The position numbers and the translations under genes are program-made. From Agrobacterium fabrum str. C58 (lineage in GTDB: Bacteria > Pseudomonadota > Alphaproteobacteria > Rhizobiales > Rhizobiaceae), in the NCBI RefSeq assembly GCF_000092025.1, contig NC_003062.2, forward strand, positions 2,644,001 to 2,708,000: 64,000 nucleotides of DNA, written 5' to 3'. Shown piece by piece: positions 28,770 to 38,031 of this stretch (positions are counted from its first letter, which is position 1; every line of letters begins with the position of its first letter). The notes under the pieces were generated by a model, which saw nothing but the letters and a program-made list of their open reading frames with translations, made no database searches and was not told where the DNA came from.

Positions 28770-29531
28770 ATGAACGAGCAGATCTTCACCATCACCAAAT
28801 TCAGCGATCTCGCCAACCCCACCCGGTTTCTGGCGCTGGCGGCGCGCATTCTGCCCTGGCTCGCTGGGCTCACGGCGCTGGTGCTGGCCGCTGGTCTTTA
28901 TCTCTCCTTCACCACTGACGGTGATTACCAGCAGGGTTACACCGTGCGCATCATGTATGTGCATGTGCCCTCTGCCTGGCTGGCGATGATGTGTTATTCG
29001 GTCATGGCGGTCTCTGCCATCGGGACGCTCGTCTGGCGTCATCCGCTGGCGGATGTCAGCCACAAGGCCGCCGCCCCCATTGGTGCTGCCTTCACGCTGA
29101 TTGCGCTCATCACCGGCTCGCTCTGGGGCAAACCGATGTGGGGCACCTGGTGGGTGTGGGATGCGCGGCTCACCTCCGTTTTTGTGCTTTTCCTGATGTA
29201 TCTCGGGCTGATAGCGCTCAACCGCGCCATGGATGACCCATCCAGAGCAGCCCGTGTCAGCGCCGTGCTGATCCTCGTCGGTTTCGTGAATATTCCGATC
29301 ATCAAGTTTTCGGTCGAGTGGTGGAATACGCTGCACCAGCCGGCAAGCGTCATCCGCATGGGCGGTTCCGCCATCGATGCAGAGTTTCTGTGGCCGCTTC
29401 TGACCATGGCGATCGGTTTCACGCTGCTGTTCTTCACCTTGCACATCGCCGCCATGCGCAATGAAATCTGGCGCAGGCGCGTGGCCGCGCAGCGGCGGCT
29501 TGCCGCGCGCATGGCCAACCGGGAGGGCTGA
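28770..29531 (+). CDS. ccmC: Heme ABC transporter permease CcmC
   Basis: A 253-residue inner-membrane heme-handling protein that loads heme onto CcmE. The tryptophan-rich WWD domain that binds heme at the periplasmic face is visible as GKPMWGTWWVWDARLTS, flanked by the two heme-ligand His positions (MYVHVPSAWLAM and the later KFSVEWWNTLHQPAS). Six membrane segments are predicted. ccmD starts five bases after its stop. Gene order ccmA-B-C-D-G is normal; ccmE, F, H and I are not in this window. Confidence 0.95.
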   Translation: MNEQIFTITKFSDLANPTRFLALAARILPWLAGLTALVLAAGLYLSFTTDGDYQQGYTVRIMYVHVPSAWLAMMCYSVMAVSAIGTLVWRHPLADVSHKAAAPIGAAFTLIALITGSLWGKPMWGTWWVWDARLTSVFVLFLMYLGLIALNRAMDDPSRAARVSAVLILVGFVNIPIIKFSVEWWNTLHQPASVIRMGGSAIDAEFLWPLLTMAIGFTLLFFTLHIAAMRNEIWRRRVAAQRRLAARMANREG

Positions 29532-29535
29532 GGTG

Positions 29536-29709
29536 ATGACACACGCCTTTTATATCGGCATGTCCTATGCGGCGACCGGCCTTGTCGTTCTCTGTCTCAT
29601 CGCCTGGGTCGTCGTTGATGGCCAGGCGCGCAAACGGGAGCTGAAGCAACTCGAAGCATCCGGCGTTCGCCGCCGGGCGAGAGCCGCTTCCGCGGGTGAT
29701 GCGCAATGA
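29536..29709 (+). CDS. ccmD: Heme exporter protein CcmD
   Basis: A 57-residue single-pass membrane protein that stabilises CcmABC and helps release holo-CcmE. The membrane segment is IGMSYAATGLVVLCLIAWVV (about residues 7-26), followed by a basic, Arg-rich cytoplasmic tail (RKRELKQLEASGVRRR), the standard CcmD layout. It starts at 29536; a GTG three bases upstream is possible. The last four bases overlap the ccmG start (ATGA). Confidence 0.88.
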   Translation: MTHAFYIGMSYAATGLVVLCLIAWVVVDGQARKRELKQLEASGVRRRARAASAGDAQ

Positions 29710-30305
29710 CGCAGGCCGACCACGACACCAAGGCCAAAACAACGGGCCGCGCCCGTTATGCGCTGGCGCTGCTGCCGCTTCTGCTGTTTGGTGGTTTTGC
29801 CCTCATTGCCGGCAAGATGCTCTACGATCAGGACGTGAACGGGCTGGATATCAGCGCTATTCCCTCCGCACTCATCGGCACCAAGGCACCCGCCTTGTCA
29901 CTGCCGCCGCTGGAAGGCTCCAACTTGCCGGCGCTCACCGACGCCGCTATCAAGGGCAAGCTGACGCTGGTCAATGTTTTCGCTTCCTGGTGCATTCCCT
30001 GCCGGCAAGAGCACCCGTTGCTTCAGGAATTGTCAAAGGATAGCCGCATCACCGTCGTCGGCATCAATTACAAGGACAAATCGGACAATGCGCTGCGCTT
30101 CCTCGGCGAACTCGGTAATCCATTTGCCGCGATAGGCATCGATCCGAACGGCAAGGCGGCAATCGACTGGGGTGTTTATGGCATTCCCGAAAGTTATCTG
30201 GTCGGCGCCGATGGCACGATCCTTTATAAAAAGGTCGGGCCCTTCGACGCCCGCAGCATAGAGCTTGACCTGCTGCCGGCCATCGCGGCAGCGACTGGAA
30301 AGTAG
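29706..30305 (+). CDS. ccmG: Cytochrome c maturation thiol:disulfide interchange protein CcmG/DsbE
   Basis: A 199-residue membrane-anchored periplasmic thioredoxin that keeps apocytochrome cysteines reduced for heme attachment. An N-terminal anchor (ALALLPLLLFGGFALIAGKML) is followed by the thioredoxin fold with the active site FASWCIPCRQEHP (WCxPC, about residue 98). The cis-Pro and CcmG-specific acidic region GVYGIPESYLVGADG follow. Translationally coupled to ccmD. It converges on the diguanylate cyclase gene with only 19 bp between stops and no clear terminator. Confidence 0.96.
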   Translation: MTQADHDTKAKTTGRARYALALLPLLLFGGFALIAGKMLYDQDVNGLDISAIPSALIGTKAPALSLPPLEGSNLPALTDAAIKGKLTLVNVFASWCIPCRQEHPLLQELSKDSRITVVGINYKDKSDNALRFLGELGNPFAAIGIDPNGKAAIDWGVYGIPESYLVGADGTILYKKVGPFDARSIELDLLPAIAAATGK

Positions 30306-30324
30306 CCGCCGCGCCAAAAGGATG

Positions 30325-31506
30325 TCACGCCTTGGTAATAACCCGGAGCGCAGGCCCTTCCGCAGGCAAACGTATGCCTTCCAGCACGACCTGATCGCGA
30401 CCGCCGCGCTTTGCGGCATAAAGACTGTCATCGGCCCGCTTGATGGCATCGTGAATGGAATGATCGCCCCTCGCAACAGCCGAGACGCCGAAACTTGCGG
30501 TGATCTGGCTGGTGACGCCGCGGTTGCGCCAGTCGAGCGACGAAAGACCCGTGCGCATGCCATTGGCAAGCTGACCGGCCGCAGCAGCCGTTTGTCCGGG
30601 CAGGAAGACCACGAATTCCTCACCACCGAAACGCGCCACCAGCGCATCGTCAGGCGCGTTTCGCCTGAGGAGATCGGAAAGGCCGATAAGCACGATATCG
30701 CCAGCCGCATGACCGTAAACATCGTTGATGCGCTTGAAGTGGTCTATGTCGCAGGCGATGATCGCGCCGTCAGGCGTATCGTTGCGAAAGTCAGGAACGC
30801 GCCGGTCGAAACCGCGGCGGTTCAACACATCCGTCAGCGGATCATGTTCCGCCGCATGCAGGTGACGGTCGACGGTGACGGAAATCTGGCTTGCGAGCAC
30901 GGACAGTGCCAGCAGGAAGCCGAAGATGCTGGCGGCGAGCTGCATGTAAAAAGCATAGTCCGACTCGAAGAATTCGCTGAGCTCGATCATCGAGCCACCC
31001 GGCGTCATCACCAGCAGCATGCCGATGCGCACCAGCGTCTCCAACACCACGAGCGAGGCGATGGCCACCATCAGCCTGTCAGCGAGCGCGACGGGCCGTT
31101 TGCGCACGAGCCAGACCGGAAAGGCGAGCAGCAGAGCGCAGACGAGATCGCCGATGACGAGTTCGCGTTTCAGATCCGGCGTGACGAAAACATGGAACGA
31201 GACCAGCAATACCGCCACTGCCACGATCGACAGCCGCGCCTTGGTATAAAGCGGCCGCTCGAAATGGGTGAGCAGCGCGTGGCCATAAAGGAAGAAGGCG
31301 GAGAAGAACAACAGGTTCGAAAGAATCGCCTGGACTTCGAACGGCAGGCCGCCAAGCACCAGAGGTGTGGCGAAACCAAAAGCCGCCGCAAGATATCCGA
31401 TACCCCAATATCGCGCCGAAGCGTGGCCGATCCTATGCAGGAACAGGAACACCACGCCGAATGTCAGCATGATGAAGGGGAGAAGATAGGCGAAATTATC
31501 TTGCAA
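30325..31506 (-). CDS. Membrane-bound GGDEF diguanylate cyclase
   Basis: A 393-residue protein with about six hydrophobic segments in residues 1-210 and a cytoplasmic GGDEF domain from about 220 to 390 that makes cyclic di-GMP. HDPLTDVLNRRGFD (221-234), ACDIDHFKRINDVYGHAAGD and the active site ARFGGEEFVVFL (GGEEF at 294-298) are intact. The product-inhibition RxxD site that normally precedes it is replaced by PDDA, so feedback control may be absent. No EAL domain is present. The only full-length start is a TTG at 31506 without a clear ribosome binding site; an ATG at 31470 is an alternative. Confidence 0.93.
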   Translation of the reverse strand: MQDNFAYLLPFIMLTFGVVFLFLHRIGHASARYWGIGYLAAAFGFATPLVLGGLPFEVQAILSNLLFFSAFFLYGHALLTHFERPLYTKARLSIVAVAVLLVSFHVFVTPDLKRELVIGDLVCALLLAFPVWLVRKRPVALADRLMVAIASLVVLETLVRIGMLLVMTPGGSMIELSEFFESDYAFYMQLAASIFGFLLALSVLASQISVTVDRHLHAAEHDPLTDVLNRRGFDRRVPDFRNDTPDGAIIACDIDHFKRINDVYGHAAGDIVLIGLSDLLRRNAPDDALVARFGGEEFVVFLPGQTAAAAGQLANGMRTGLSSLDWRNRGVTSQITASFGVSAVARGDHSIHDAIKRADDSLYAAKRGGRDQVVLEGIRLPAEGPALRVITKA

Positions 31507-31626
31507 CGGGGTCTGCCGGGGAAAGAGACGAGCTTTGTACCCCGACGTTAGCGGAACGCCATTAAGAAAACCTGCATATAAAAAGATGCTTTTGCGGCTT
31601 TCCGGCTGGAATTCCGATGGATCAGT

Positions 31627-32223
31627 TCACATTTGCGGGAGCGCGTTCTGCCATTCCTTGATCACGTCGACAGGCCAGACCAGCATCACGACGTTCAGCG
31701 TCAGATTATCGCGGATCAGCCAGCCGGTGAAGATTTCGAAGAAGATGGCGATCACGACCGTCAGCCACACCGGCACGCGCGCGGCAAAGAGGAAACCGAG
31801 CGCCATGAAAACCGTGTCCATCGCCGAATTCAGGATGCTGTCGCCGGTATAACCCAGCGCCGTGGTCGCCGTGCGGTAACGATCGATGATAATAGGCGAG
31901 TTTTCGAGAAGTTCCCACGCCGCCTCGATCAGAACCGCGAAAGAAAGCCGCATGGAAAACGGCTTGTTGCGGAACAGCAGCCAGGCGAACCAGTAGAACA
32001 GGAATCCGTGAATGATATGCGAGGGCGTATACCAGTCGGCCAGATGCTGGGAATTGCCCGGCGTGTTCACGCCCGGCTCGAACAGCTTCACATAACCGCA
32101 TTCGCAGATGGGAATACGGCCCATGGCGTAGAGAATGACGATCTGCAGCAGAAGCAGTCCGGCAGCCACACCGAACCATCTAAGCGAACGCGAACGGGAA
32201 GCCGACATTTCCGCAACTGTCAT
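31627..32223 (-). CDS. DUF2585 family membrane protein
   Basis: A 198-residue predicted integral membrane protein with five or so hydrophobic segments, from the alphaproteobacterial DUF2585 family of unknown function. Family-like features are [18 protein letters not shown], the polar [16 protein letters not shown] between helices, and [27 protein letters not shown]. Its ATG overlaps the yciB stop by four bases, so it is translated with the septation/targeting genes. The conserved His, Asp and Glu residues near the membrane could form a small enzyme site, but no function should be assigned. Confidence 0.88.
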   Translation of the reverse strand: MTVAEMSASRSRSLRWFGVAAGLLLLQIVILYAMGRIPICECGYVKLFEPGVNTPGNSQHLADWYTPSHIIHGFLFYWFAWLLFRNKPFSMRLSFAVLIEAAWELLENSPIIIDRYRTATTALGYTGDSILNSAMDTVFMALGFLFAARVPVWLTVVIAIFFEIFTGWLIRDNLTLNVVMLVWPVDVIKEWQNALPQM

Positions 32224-32876
32224 TTTTCGTCCTTGCCGAGAGGTTCGACAGAATGGCGCATGACGAACGGCATTTGCGCCATGGTGAAGATGATGGTGAT
32301 CGGCATCGTGCCCCACACCTTGAAGGCCACCCAGGTATCGGTGGTGAACATGCGCCACACCACCTCGTTCAGCACCGCGAGAAAGAGGAAAAACACGCCC
32401 CAGCGCAGCGTCAGTTTGCGCCAGCCCTCGTCCGTCAGCTTGAAGGCCGAATTGAAGACGTAACCCAGCAGCGACTGGCCAAAGAACAGGCCGCCCAGTA
32501 GAATGACACCGAACAGCGTGTTGACGATGGTCGGTTTCATCTTGATGAAGGTATCGTTCTGCAGCCACAGCGTCAGCGCGCCGAACACAAACACCACGAT
32601 GCCAGATATCAGCGGCATGATCGGCAGCTTCCGCGTCAAAATCCAGGACACGGTCAAGGCAGTGGCGGTCGCGATCATGAAGAGCCCGGTGGCGATGAAG
32701 ATCGGACCGCCGAATTCCGTCAGCACCGGGAAGGTGGAAGCGAGCCATTCGCCCCGGGAATTGGCGAAAAAGAACACCATAAGCGGACCAAGCTCGAGCA
32801 CGAATTTCAAGAGCGGGCTGATTTCCGCCACCATCTTTTCGCTTTCCTTGGAATTGCTTTCGATATCCATACTCAA
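32220..32876 (-). CDS. yciB: Inner-membrane septation protein A (YciB/IspZ)
   Basis: A 218-residue integral membrane protein of the YciB/IspZ family, linked to septation and cell-envelope synthesis. Hallmarks are [19 protein letters not shown] near the N-terminus and the closing [22 protein letters not shown]. Six membrane segments are predicted. It overlaps ftsY upstream by four bases and DUF2585 downstream by four. The run dapF-mtaB-ftsY-yciB-DUF2585 is therefore one tightly coupled unit. Confidence 0.94.
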   Translation of the reverse strand: MSMDIESNSKESEKMVAEISPLLKFVLELGPLMVFFFANSRGEWLASTFPVLTEFGGPIFIATGLFMIATATALTVSWILTRKLPIMPLISGIVVFVFGALTLWLQNDTFIKMKPTIVNTLFGVILLGGLFFGQSLLGYVFNSAFKLTDEGWRKLTLRWGVFFLFLAVLNEVVWRMFTTDTWVAFKVWGTMPITIIFTMAQMPFVMRHSVEPLGKDEK

Positions 32877-34309
32877 ACTCCCGCAATGGCCTTGGCGAAA
32901 TCTTCCGCCTCGAAGGGCTCCAGATCCTCAACGCCTTCACCCACACCGATGAAATAAACCGGCAGCTTATGTTTGGCAGCGATAGCGACGAGGATACCGC
33001 CCCGCGCCGTGCCATCCAATTTTGTCATAATCAGGCCCGAAACACCCGCAACATTGCGGAATATCTCCACCTGGTTCATGGCGTTCTGTCCCGTCGTCGC
33101 ATCCAGCGTCTGCAGCACGGTATGCGGCGCATCCGGATCGAGCTTGCCGAGCACCCGCACGATCTTTTCCAGCTCCGCCATCAATTCAGTCTTGTTCTGC
33201 AAACGGCCGGCCGTATCGATGATGAGCACATCACTTTTCTGCGCCCGCGCCTGCTCATAGGCGTCGTAGGCAAGACCGGCCGCATCCGCACCGAGCTTGG
33301 TGCCGATAAATTCCGAGCCCGTGCGGTCCGCCCATATCTTCAGCTGCTCGATCGCCGCGGCGCGGAACGTATCGCCAGCTGCCAGCATCACCTTGAGACC
33401 CGAGCCGGAAAGCTTGGCGGCAAGCTTGCCGATGGTCGTCGTCTTGCCGGTACCGTTCACACCGACAACGAGAATGACATGCGGCTTGTGCGAAAGATCG
33501 AGCTCCAGAGGCTTGGCAACAGGCTTCAGAACCTTGGTGATCTCGCCCGCCATGATGCGCGCCACATCCTCGCCGCTCACATCCTTGCCGTAGCGTTCCG
33601 AAGACAGGGCGCCGGTGATACGCATGGCGGTCTCGACGCCGAGATCGGACTGGATGAGAAGATCTTCCAGCTCGTCGAGCGTATCCTCATCCAGCTTGCG
33701 TTTGGTGAAGAGGGCCGAAATCTGCGTGGTCAGCTGCGACGAGGTGCGGGCAAGACCGGCCCGCAAGCGCTGGAACCAGGTCAATTTTACCTGGGGTGCG
33801 ACAGGAACAGGTTCCTCCCGTTCGCGTGCCGAGGAAAAGCCCTTGGGCAAGACCGGAGGAATGGCAGGCGATTCCACCGCGCTTGCGGCTTCCGCCTCAT
33901 TGAGCAATGCATCCATCGCATCTGCGTCGAGCCCGGCATCCAGGGGTTCCGGCAAAGGTTCCCCCTGCTCCTCGGCAGCGGCTTCCGCCTGAAGCAAGGA
34001 TAAGGGCACCAAACCCATATCGCCGGAAAGCTCGGCGCCTGGAAGAAGCGGCGCATCCTCTTCCTCATCGTCTTCAGCGGGGGCAACATCGACGGCCTCG
34101 TCGGCAGCCGGCCCGCCGGCCGTCTCCATCTCCAGTTCGGACACCGGGTCCTTGTCGACAGCGTCATGCGCTTCAGCGTCACTCAGCGCGGCTTCGAAGG
34201 AGGCATTTTCATTGCCACGCTCAAGCGCAGCATCCTCTTGCGGCCGCTCTTCCGTTTCGGCCTTGTCCTTGCCGAACGAAAAGACTTTTTTGATGAAGCC
34301 GAGGGCCAT
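32873..34309 (-). CDS. ftsY: Signal recognition particle receptor FtsY
   Basis: A 478-residue SRP receptor GTPase that brings ribosomes making membrane proteins to the translocon; its partner Ffh is encoded about 4 kb away here. The first 150 or so residues are an acidic, repetitive A domain (for example [15 protein letters not shown]). The N domain and G domain follow: [17 protein letters not shown] (P-loop), [23 protein letters not shown] and the closing [14 protein letters not shown]. The start has a GGGAAC sequence upstream of ATG 34309. It overlaps yciB by four bases. Confidence 0.97.
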   Translation of the reverse strand: MALGFIKKVFSFGKDKAETEERPQEDAALERGNENASFEAALSDAEAHDAVDKDPVSELEMETAGGPAADEAVDVAPAEDDEEEDAPLLPGAELSGDMGLVPLSLLQAEAAAEEQGEPLPEPLDAGLDADAMDALLNEAEAASAVESPAIPPVLPKGFSSAREREEPVPVAPQVKLTWFQRLRAGLARTSSQLTTQISALFTKRKLDEDTLDELEDLLIQSDLGVETAMRITGALSSERYGKDVSGEDVARIMAGEITKVLKPVAKPLELDLSHKPHVILVVGVNGTGKTTTIGKLAAKLSGSGLKVMLAAGDTFRAAAIEQLKIWADRTGSEFIGTKLGADAAGLAYDAYEQARAQKSDVLIIDTAGRLQNKTELMAELEKIVRVLGKLDPDAPHTVLQTLDATTGQNAMNQVEIFRNVAGVSGLIMTKLDGTARGGILVAIAAKHKLPVYFIGVGEGVEDLEPFEAEDFAKAIAGV

Positions 34310-34341
34310 GGTTGTTCCCGTGTCTTTTCTCTTTGGTCGCC

Positions 34342-35616
34342 TCAGGCCGCATCCGCCGCCAGAAGCTTCATGTTCAGATGTTTGCCGTTGTGGCCGGTAA
34401 TCGCAACCTGCGCAAGAGTACGCGGGGCAAGATCGGGCGCTGCCACCAGCGTGAAATTGTCGGTATGGGCAAAACCGCTGTTTTCGACGAGGACCGTCTG
34501 CACCGAACCGACCATGTTTTGCAGATGCGCCTGCTTGAGCGCCTCGCCGCGCGCCCGAAGCCGTCCCGCCCGCTCCTTCACCAGCGCCCGGTCGAGCTGC
34601 GGCATACGCACAGCAGGCGTACCTTCGCGCGGGCTATAGGGAAACACGTGCAGGCTGGAAATACCGCATTCTTCCGCCAGCGTCGCGGCGTTTTCAAGCA
34701 TCTCTTCCGTTTCGGTCGGGAAACCGGCGATCATATCCGCACCGAAGGCGATATCGGGCCTCAGCGATCGCACCTCGTTGCAGAAGCGAATGGCATCGGC
34801 CCGCAAATGACGGCGTTTCATGCGTTTCAGGATCATGTCGTCGCCATGCTGGAGGGACAGGTGCAGATGCGGCATGAAACGCGGCTCATCGGCAATCAGA
34901 TCCATCAGATGATGATCTGCCTCAATACTATCGATCGAGGAAAGCCGGAGACGAATAATATCAGGCACCTGCTTCAGCAATGTCTTGGCGAGGTAACCGA
35001 GCGACGGTTCGCCCGGCAGATCAGCCCCATAACTCGTGGCATCCACACCGGTCAGCACGATTTCGCAATAGCCGCTTTCCGTCAGCCTGCGGGCCTGATC
35101 CACCACGGCACCCATCGGCACGGAACGCGAATTTCCGCGCCCATAGGGAATGATGCAGAAGGTGCAGCGATGATCGCAGCCATTCTGCACCTGAATGAAG
35201 GCGCGCACATGCCCGTCAATGTGCTTCACCATCTGCGGCGCGGTCGCCTTGATGCTCATGATGTCGTTGACGCGCAGCTTTTCTTCCGCTGAAACGCCGA
35301 AATCCGGCAGCGCGCGATAGGAGGCGCTTTTCAGCTTTTCCTCGTTGCCCAGCACCGCATCCACTTCCGGCATGTCGGCGAAGGTCTGCTTTTCTGTCTG
35401 GGCGGCGCAGCCGGTGACGATGATGCGTGCATGCGGATTATCCCGCCGGGCGCGGCGGATGGCCTGGCGCGCCTGCCGCACCGCTTCGCCCGTCACGGCG
35501 CAGGTATTGACCAGCACGGCATTGTTGAGCCCCGCCTTTTCGGCCTCCGCCCGCATCACTTCCGATTCATAGGTGTTGAGACGGCAGCCGAAGGTTATGA
35601 CCTCGACGCCACTCAT
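34342..35616 (-). CDS. mtaB: tRNA (N6-threonylcarbamoyladenosine-37-C2) methylthiotransferase MtaB
   Basis: A 424-residue radical-SAM methylthiotransferase that turns t6A37 into ms2t6A in ANN-decoding tRNAs. The N-terminal MTTase domain has three cluster cysteines ([30 protein letters not shown]). The radical SAM motif is [18 protein letters not shown], and a short TRAM-like C-terminus follows. The MtaB subtype is chosen over MiaB by the FGCRLN and TCAVT variants. The start at 35616 overlaps the dapF stop (ATGA), which supports it over an upstream in-frame start at 35688. Confidence 0.95.
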   Translation of the reverse strand: MSGVEVITFGCRLNTYESEVMRAEAEKAGLNNAVLVNTCAVTGEAVRQARQAIRRARRDNPHARIIVTGCAAQTEKQTFADMPEVDAVLGNEEKLKSASYRALPDFGVSAEEKLRVNDIMSIKATAPQMVKHIDGHVRAFIQVQNGCDHRCTFCIIPYGRGNSRSVPMGAVVDQARRLTESGYCEIVLTGVDATSYGADLPGEPSLGYLAKTLLKQVPDIIRLRLSSIDSIEADHHLMDLIADEPRFMPHLHLSLQHGDDMILKRMKRRHLRADAIRFCNEVRSLRPDIAFGADMIAGFPTETEEMLENAATLAEECGISSLHVFPYSPREGTPAVRMPQLDRALVKERAGRLRARGEALKQAHLQNMVGSVQTVLVENSGFAHTDNFTLVAAPDLAPRTLAQVAITGHNGKHLNMKLLAADAA

Positions 35617-36512
35617 ACAGCCCCCCGCTCGACCGCATCCCGCGCCCAGACGCCGGTGACGGGATCGACGGAACCCGACCATTCCCATTCGGCCGGGCCG
35701 GTCATGACGACGTGATTATCCTCGCGCCAGTCGATGGTCAGCGGCACGCGCACGGGGCTGGAGGCGACATCGATGGTGACCTTTCGGCCGGTGCGGCCGG
35801 TGCGGGCAGCGGAAACAGCCGACGCACAGGCGGCGGAACCGCAGGCAAGCGTCAACCCCGCGCCGCGCTCCCAGGTGCGGGTGCGAAGTGCGCTGTCGGA
35901 AATCACCTGCGCCAGCGTGATATTGGCCTTTTCCGGAAACATCGGATGATTTTCGAGAAGCGGCCCGAAACGTTCGAGATCAAACGTCATCGGATCGCGA
36001 TCAACCCAGAAAATCGCATGCGGGTTGCCCATGGACATGACCGCAGGCGAATGCAGGATCGGCGCATCGATCGGCCCGATCTGCAATTCGATGCGGCTCG
36101 TATCGTGGAATTCTTCAGACAGCGGAATGTCGCTCCAGCGGAAACGCGGCAGGCCCATATCAACCGATATCATGCCGTCTTCATGCTCGACGGCGTTCAG
36201 AATGCCAGCGACCGTCTGGAAGGTGAAGCTGGTCTTGCCGGTTTCGGAAGACAGCGCCTGCACCACGCAGCGCGTGCCGTTGCCGCAAGCCTGTGCCTTG
36301 GTGCCATCGCAATTGAGAATATCGATGAAAGCATCCGTGCCGCCGACACGCGGATCGTGGATCGCCATGATCTGGTCGAACTGCGTGGCGGGATTGGAAT
36401 TGAGGGCGATGGCAGCCGCTGGCGTGACCATATCCTTGCGGCCGCGCATATCGACAACGAGGATCTTGTTGGCAAGCCCGTTCATCTTCGCAAATTCGAC
36501 CGTGTCCGCCAT
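35613..36512 (-). CDS. dapF: Diaminopimelate epimerase
   Basis: A 299-residue cofactor-free epimerase that converts LL- to meso-diaminopimelate for lysine and peptidoglycan. The two catalytic cysteines are present in [10 protein letters not shown] (about residues 76-85) and [11 protein letters not shown] (about 225-235). [17 protein letters not shown] is the expected N-terminus, with Ala-Asn-Lys in the usual GxGNDF region, a Rhizobiaceae variant. It is the first gene of the coupled run with mtaB, overlapping it by four bases. Confidence 0.96.
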   Translation of the reverse strand: MADTVEFAKMNGLANKILVVDMRGRKDMVTPAAAIALNSNPATQFDQIMAIHDPRVGGTDAFIDILNCDGTKAQACGNGTRCVVQALSSETGKTSFTFQTVAGILNAVEHEDGMISVDMGLPRFRWSDIPLSEEFHDTSRIELQIGPIDAPILHSPAVMSMGNPHAIFWVDRDPMTFDLERFGPLLENHPMFPEKANITLAQVISDSALRTRTWERGAGLTLACGSAACASAVSAARTGRTGRKVTIDVASSPVRVPLTIDWREDNHVVMTGPAEWEWSGSVDPVTGVWARDAVERGAV

Positions 36513-36634
36513 CGCTTTAAAACCTGAAAACTGCCTGAAAACCGAGTTGCATACGGGATTTTCCCGCGCTTTCGCCCTATATGGCGGAAAGGACGGGAAA
36601 TTACCAGACTGTTGCGGCGCAAACGGGGCGGTCG

Positions 36635-37705
36635 TCAGGCGGAAGGCACGTCGAAAACCTCGCCGGGGCGCATCGGCCGAAAACGGCTCTCCTCCACCCC
36701 CTGCTCCGTCAGTGCTGCCTTGAGGGCCGCAAGCGGCGCATCCACCGCCTCATCGGTGAGCTGCACCGTACCCCAATGGTGGCCGCAGACATGCGCCGCA
36801 CCACAAAGCCTCATACCCTCTACGGCTTCTGCCGGGTTCTGGTGCTGGCCCTTCATAAACCAGCGCGGTTCGTAGGCGCCGAAGGGCAGGTTGGCGAGGC
36901 GGAACTCACCATGCTTCTTGCGAGCAGCGCCGTAATTGAGACCCTCGTGGAAGCCGGTATCGCCAATATGGTAGATCTTGCCGCCGGGCGTTTCGATGAC
37001 GAAGGCAGCCCAGAGTGCCATGCTCCGATCGTTCAAACCGCGCGCCGACCAGTGATGGCAGGGCTCGAAGTGAATTTTCACCGAACCCGTCTCCACCACA
37101 TCGCCCCAGTCCCCCACCTTGATACGCGCCGCCTCAACGCCGGTGCGGATGACGGCGTCATTGCCGAGCGGCGTGATGAAGAGCGGCTTATGCGCCACAT
37201 GCAGGCGCTTCAGCGTTTCCATATCCAGATGGTCGTAATGATTATGCGTCACCAGCACCAGATCGATGGGCGGCAGGTCTTCAAAACGGATGCCCGGCGG
37301 GTTAACCCGCTTGGGGCCGGCAAAGCTGAGCGGGCTGGTGCGCTGCGACCACACCGGATCAACAAGAATATTCAGCCCCGCCGTTTGTATGAGAAAGGAG
37401 GCATGGCCGACGAAGGTGACGCGCATATCCCTGCCGTCGATCCGGGCTTCCGGTTTCGCGAAGGGAAACGGGCTCGGATAGGTTTCCGGCCATGTGGCGC
37501 GCTCGCCATTAAAGCGCCATTTCAAAAGGCCCATGAAATTGCCGGGCGGCGTACCGCCGGGATTGAAGAAGCGCACTCCGTCAAAATGATCGGAGATCGG
37601 GCCGCTATAATAGGCGCTGGCGCTCGAACGGCGTGCATAAAGGCCCCCGCCCGCCAGAGCGAGCAGGCCAAGTGCGGAAAAACGAAAAAAGTTTCGACGT
37701 TTCAT
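36635..37705 (-). CDS. MBL-fold metallo-hydrolase, NAPE-PLD-like, Tat-type signal
   Basis: A 356-residue metallo-beta-lactamase-fold hydrolase. The N-terminus [20 protein letters not shown] has twin arginines and a hydrophobic stretch, suggesting Tat export or membrane anchoring. The metal site is [11 protein letters not shown] (HxHxDH), with further ligands in CHHWSARG and [31 protein letters not shown] and [10 protein letters not shown] match the N-acyl-phosphatidylethanolamine phospholipase D-like subgroup. The natural substrate is not known. ATG 37705 is chosen because it exposes the signal. It is divergent from ffh. Confidence 0.9.
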   Translation of the reverse strand: MKRRNFFRFSALGLLALAGGGLYARRSSASAYYSGPISDHFDGVRFFNPGGTPPGNFMGLLKWRFNGERATWPETYPSPFPFAKPEARIDGRDMRVTFVGHASFLIQTAGLNILVDPVWSQRTSPLSFAGPKRVNPPGIRFEDLPPIDLVLVTHNHYDHLDMETLKRLHVAHKPLFITPLGNDAVIRTGVEAARIKVGDWGDVVETGSVKIHFEPCHHWSARGLNDRSMALWAAFVIETPGGKIYHIGDTGFHEGLNYGAARKKHGEFRLANLPFGAYEPRWFMKGQHQNPAEAVEGMRLCGAAHVCGHHWGTVQLTDEAVDAPLAALKAALTEQGVEESRFRPMRPGEVFDVPSA

Positions 37706-37816
37706 GACAAAGGTATAGGAAGCGCAATGACCCCGTTCAAGCGCTGCCAATAGCGGCCTGTGGCCGATCACGCAAAGATGACTTGCGGGCTTCGTCGGCC
37801 GGAAACCGGCACCGCC

Positions 37817-37845
37817 TTGACTTTTCCTGCACTTTCCTGTTTATC
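37817..37845 (+). promoter_or_regulatory. Candidate promoter upstream of ffh
   Basis: TTGACT, a 17-bp spacer and TTTATC form a fair sigma-70 promoter that would start transcription near 37852, 180 bp ahead of the ffh start codon. The -10 box is only moderate. Confidence 0.4.
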
Positions 37846-37851
37846 CCGCCC

Positions 37852-37960
37852 ATCAGCTGGCAGTTTCACGACTCCAAGCCGCCGACCGGGACCCGAAAAG
37901 GTATAAAGAGATCCCGGAGGTCAACACCCGACAGCGCGATGCGCCCTCGGGTGCTTTTTG
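37852..37960 (+). ncRNA. Candidate leader or small RNA ahead of ffh
   Basis: About 109 nt between a promoter candidate and an intrinsic terminator, with no plus-strand gene before it. A first hairpin pairs GACCGGGA (37884-37891) with TCCCGGAGGTC (37912-37922, one bulged A), and a second is the terminator. Either a free small RNA or an attenuated ffh leader would fit. It is not 4.5S RNA: the conserved SRP RNA tetraloop and asymmetric-loop sequences are absent. No known family was recognised. Confidence 0.45.
37925..37959 (+). terminator. Orphan terminator or attenuator upstream of ffh
   Basis: CACCCGA and TCGGGTG close a hairpin with an inner GCGC/GCGC stem, followed by CTTTTTGG. It lies 72 bases before the ffh start codon and has no upstream plus-strand gene to serve, the adjacent MBL gene being divergent. 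Confidence 0.65.
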
Positions 37961-38031
37961 GCTTTGCGTCTTGTTTTTGCCAGCGAAAGCACCGACGTTT
38001 CGGAAACCCCGGAACGAAGAAGGAAGAAACG

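Noticed and set aside
32224..33015. Extension of the DUF2585 reading frame to 462 codons
   Set aside because: The first 264 codons run out of frame through yciB and the end of ftsY; the real start overlaps the yciB stop.
37706..38031. 4.5S SRP RNA gene next to ffh
   Set aside because: Looked for because of the neighbour; the conserved SRP RNA core sequences are absent.
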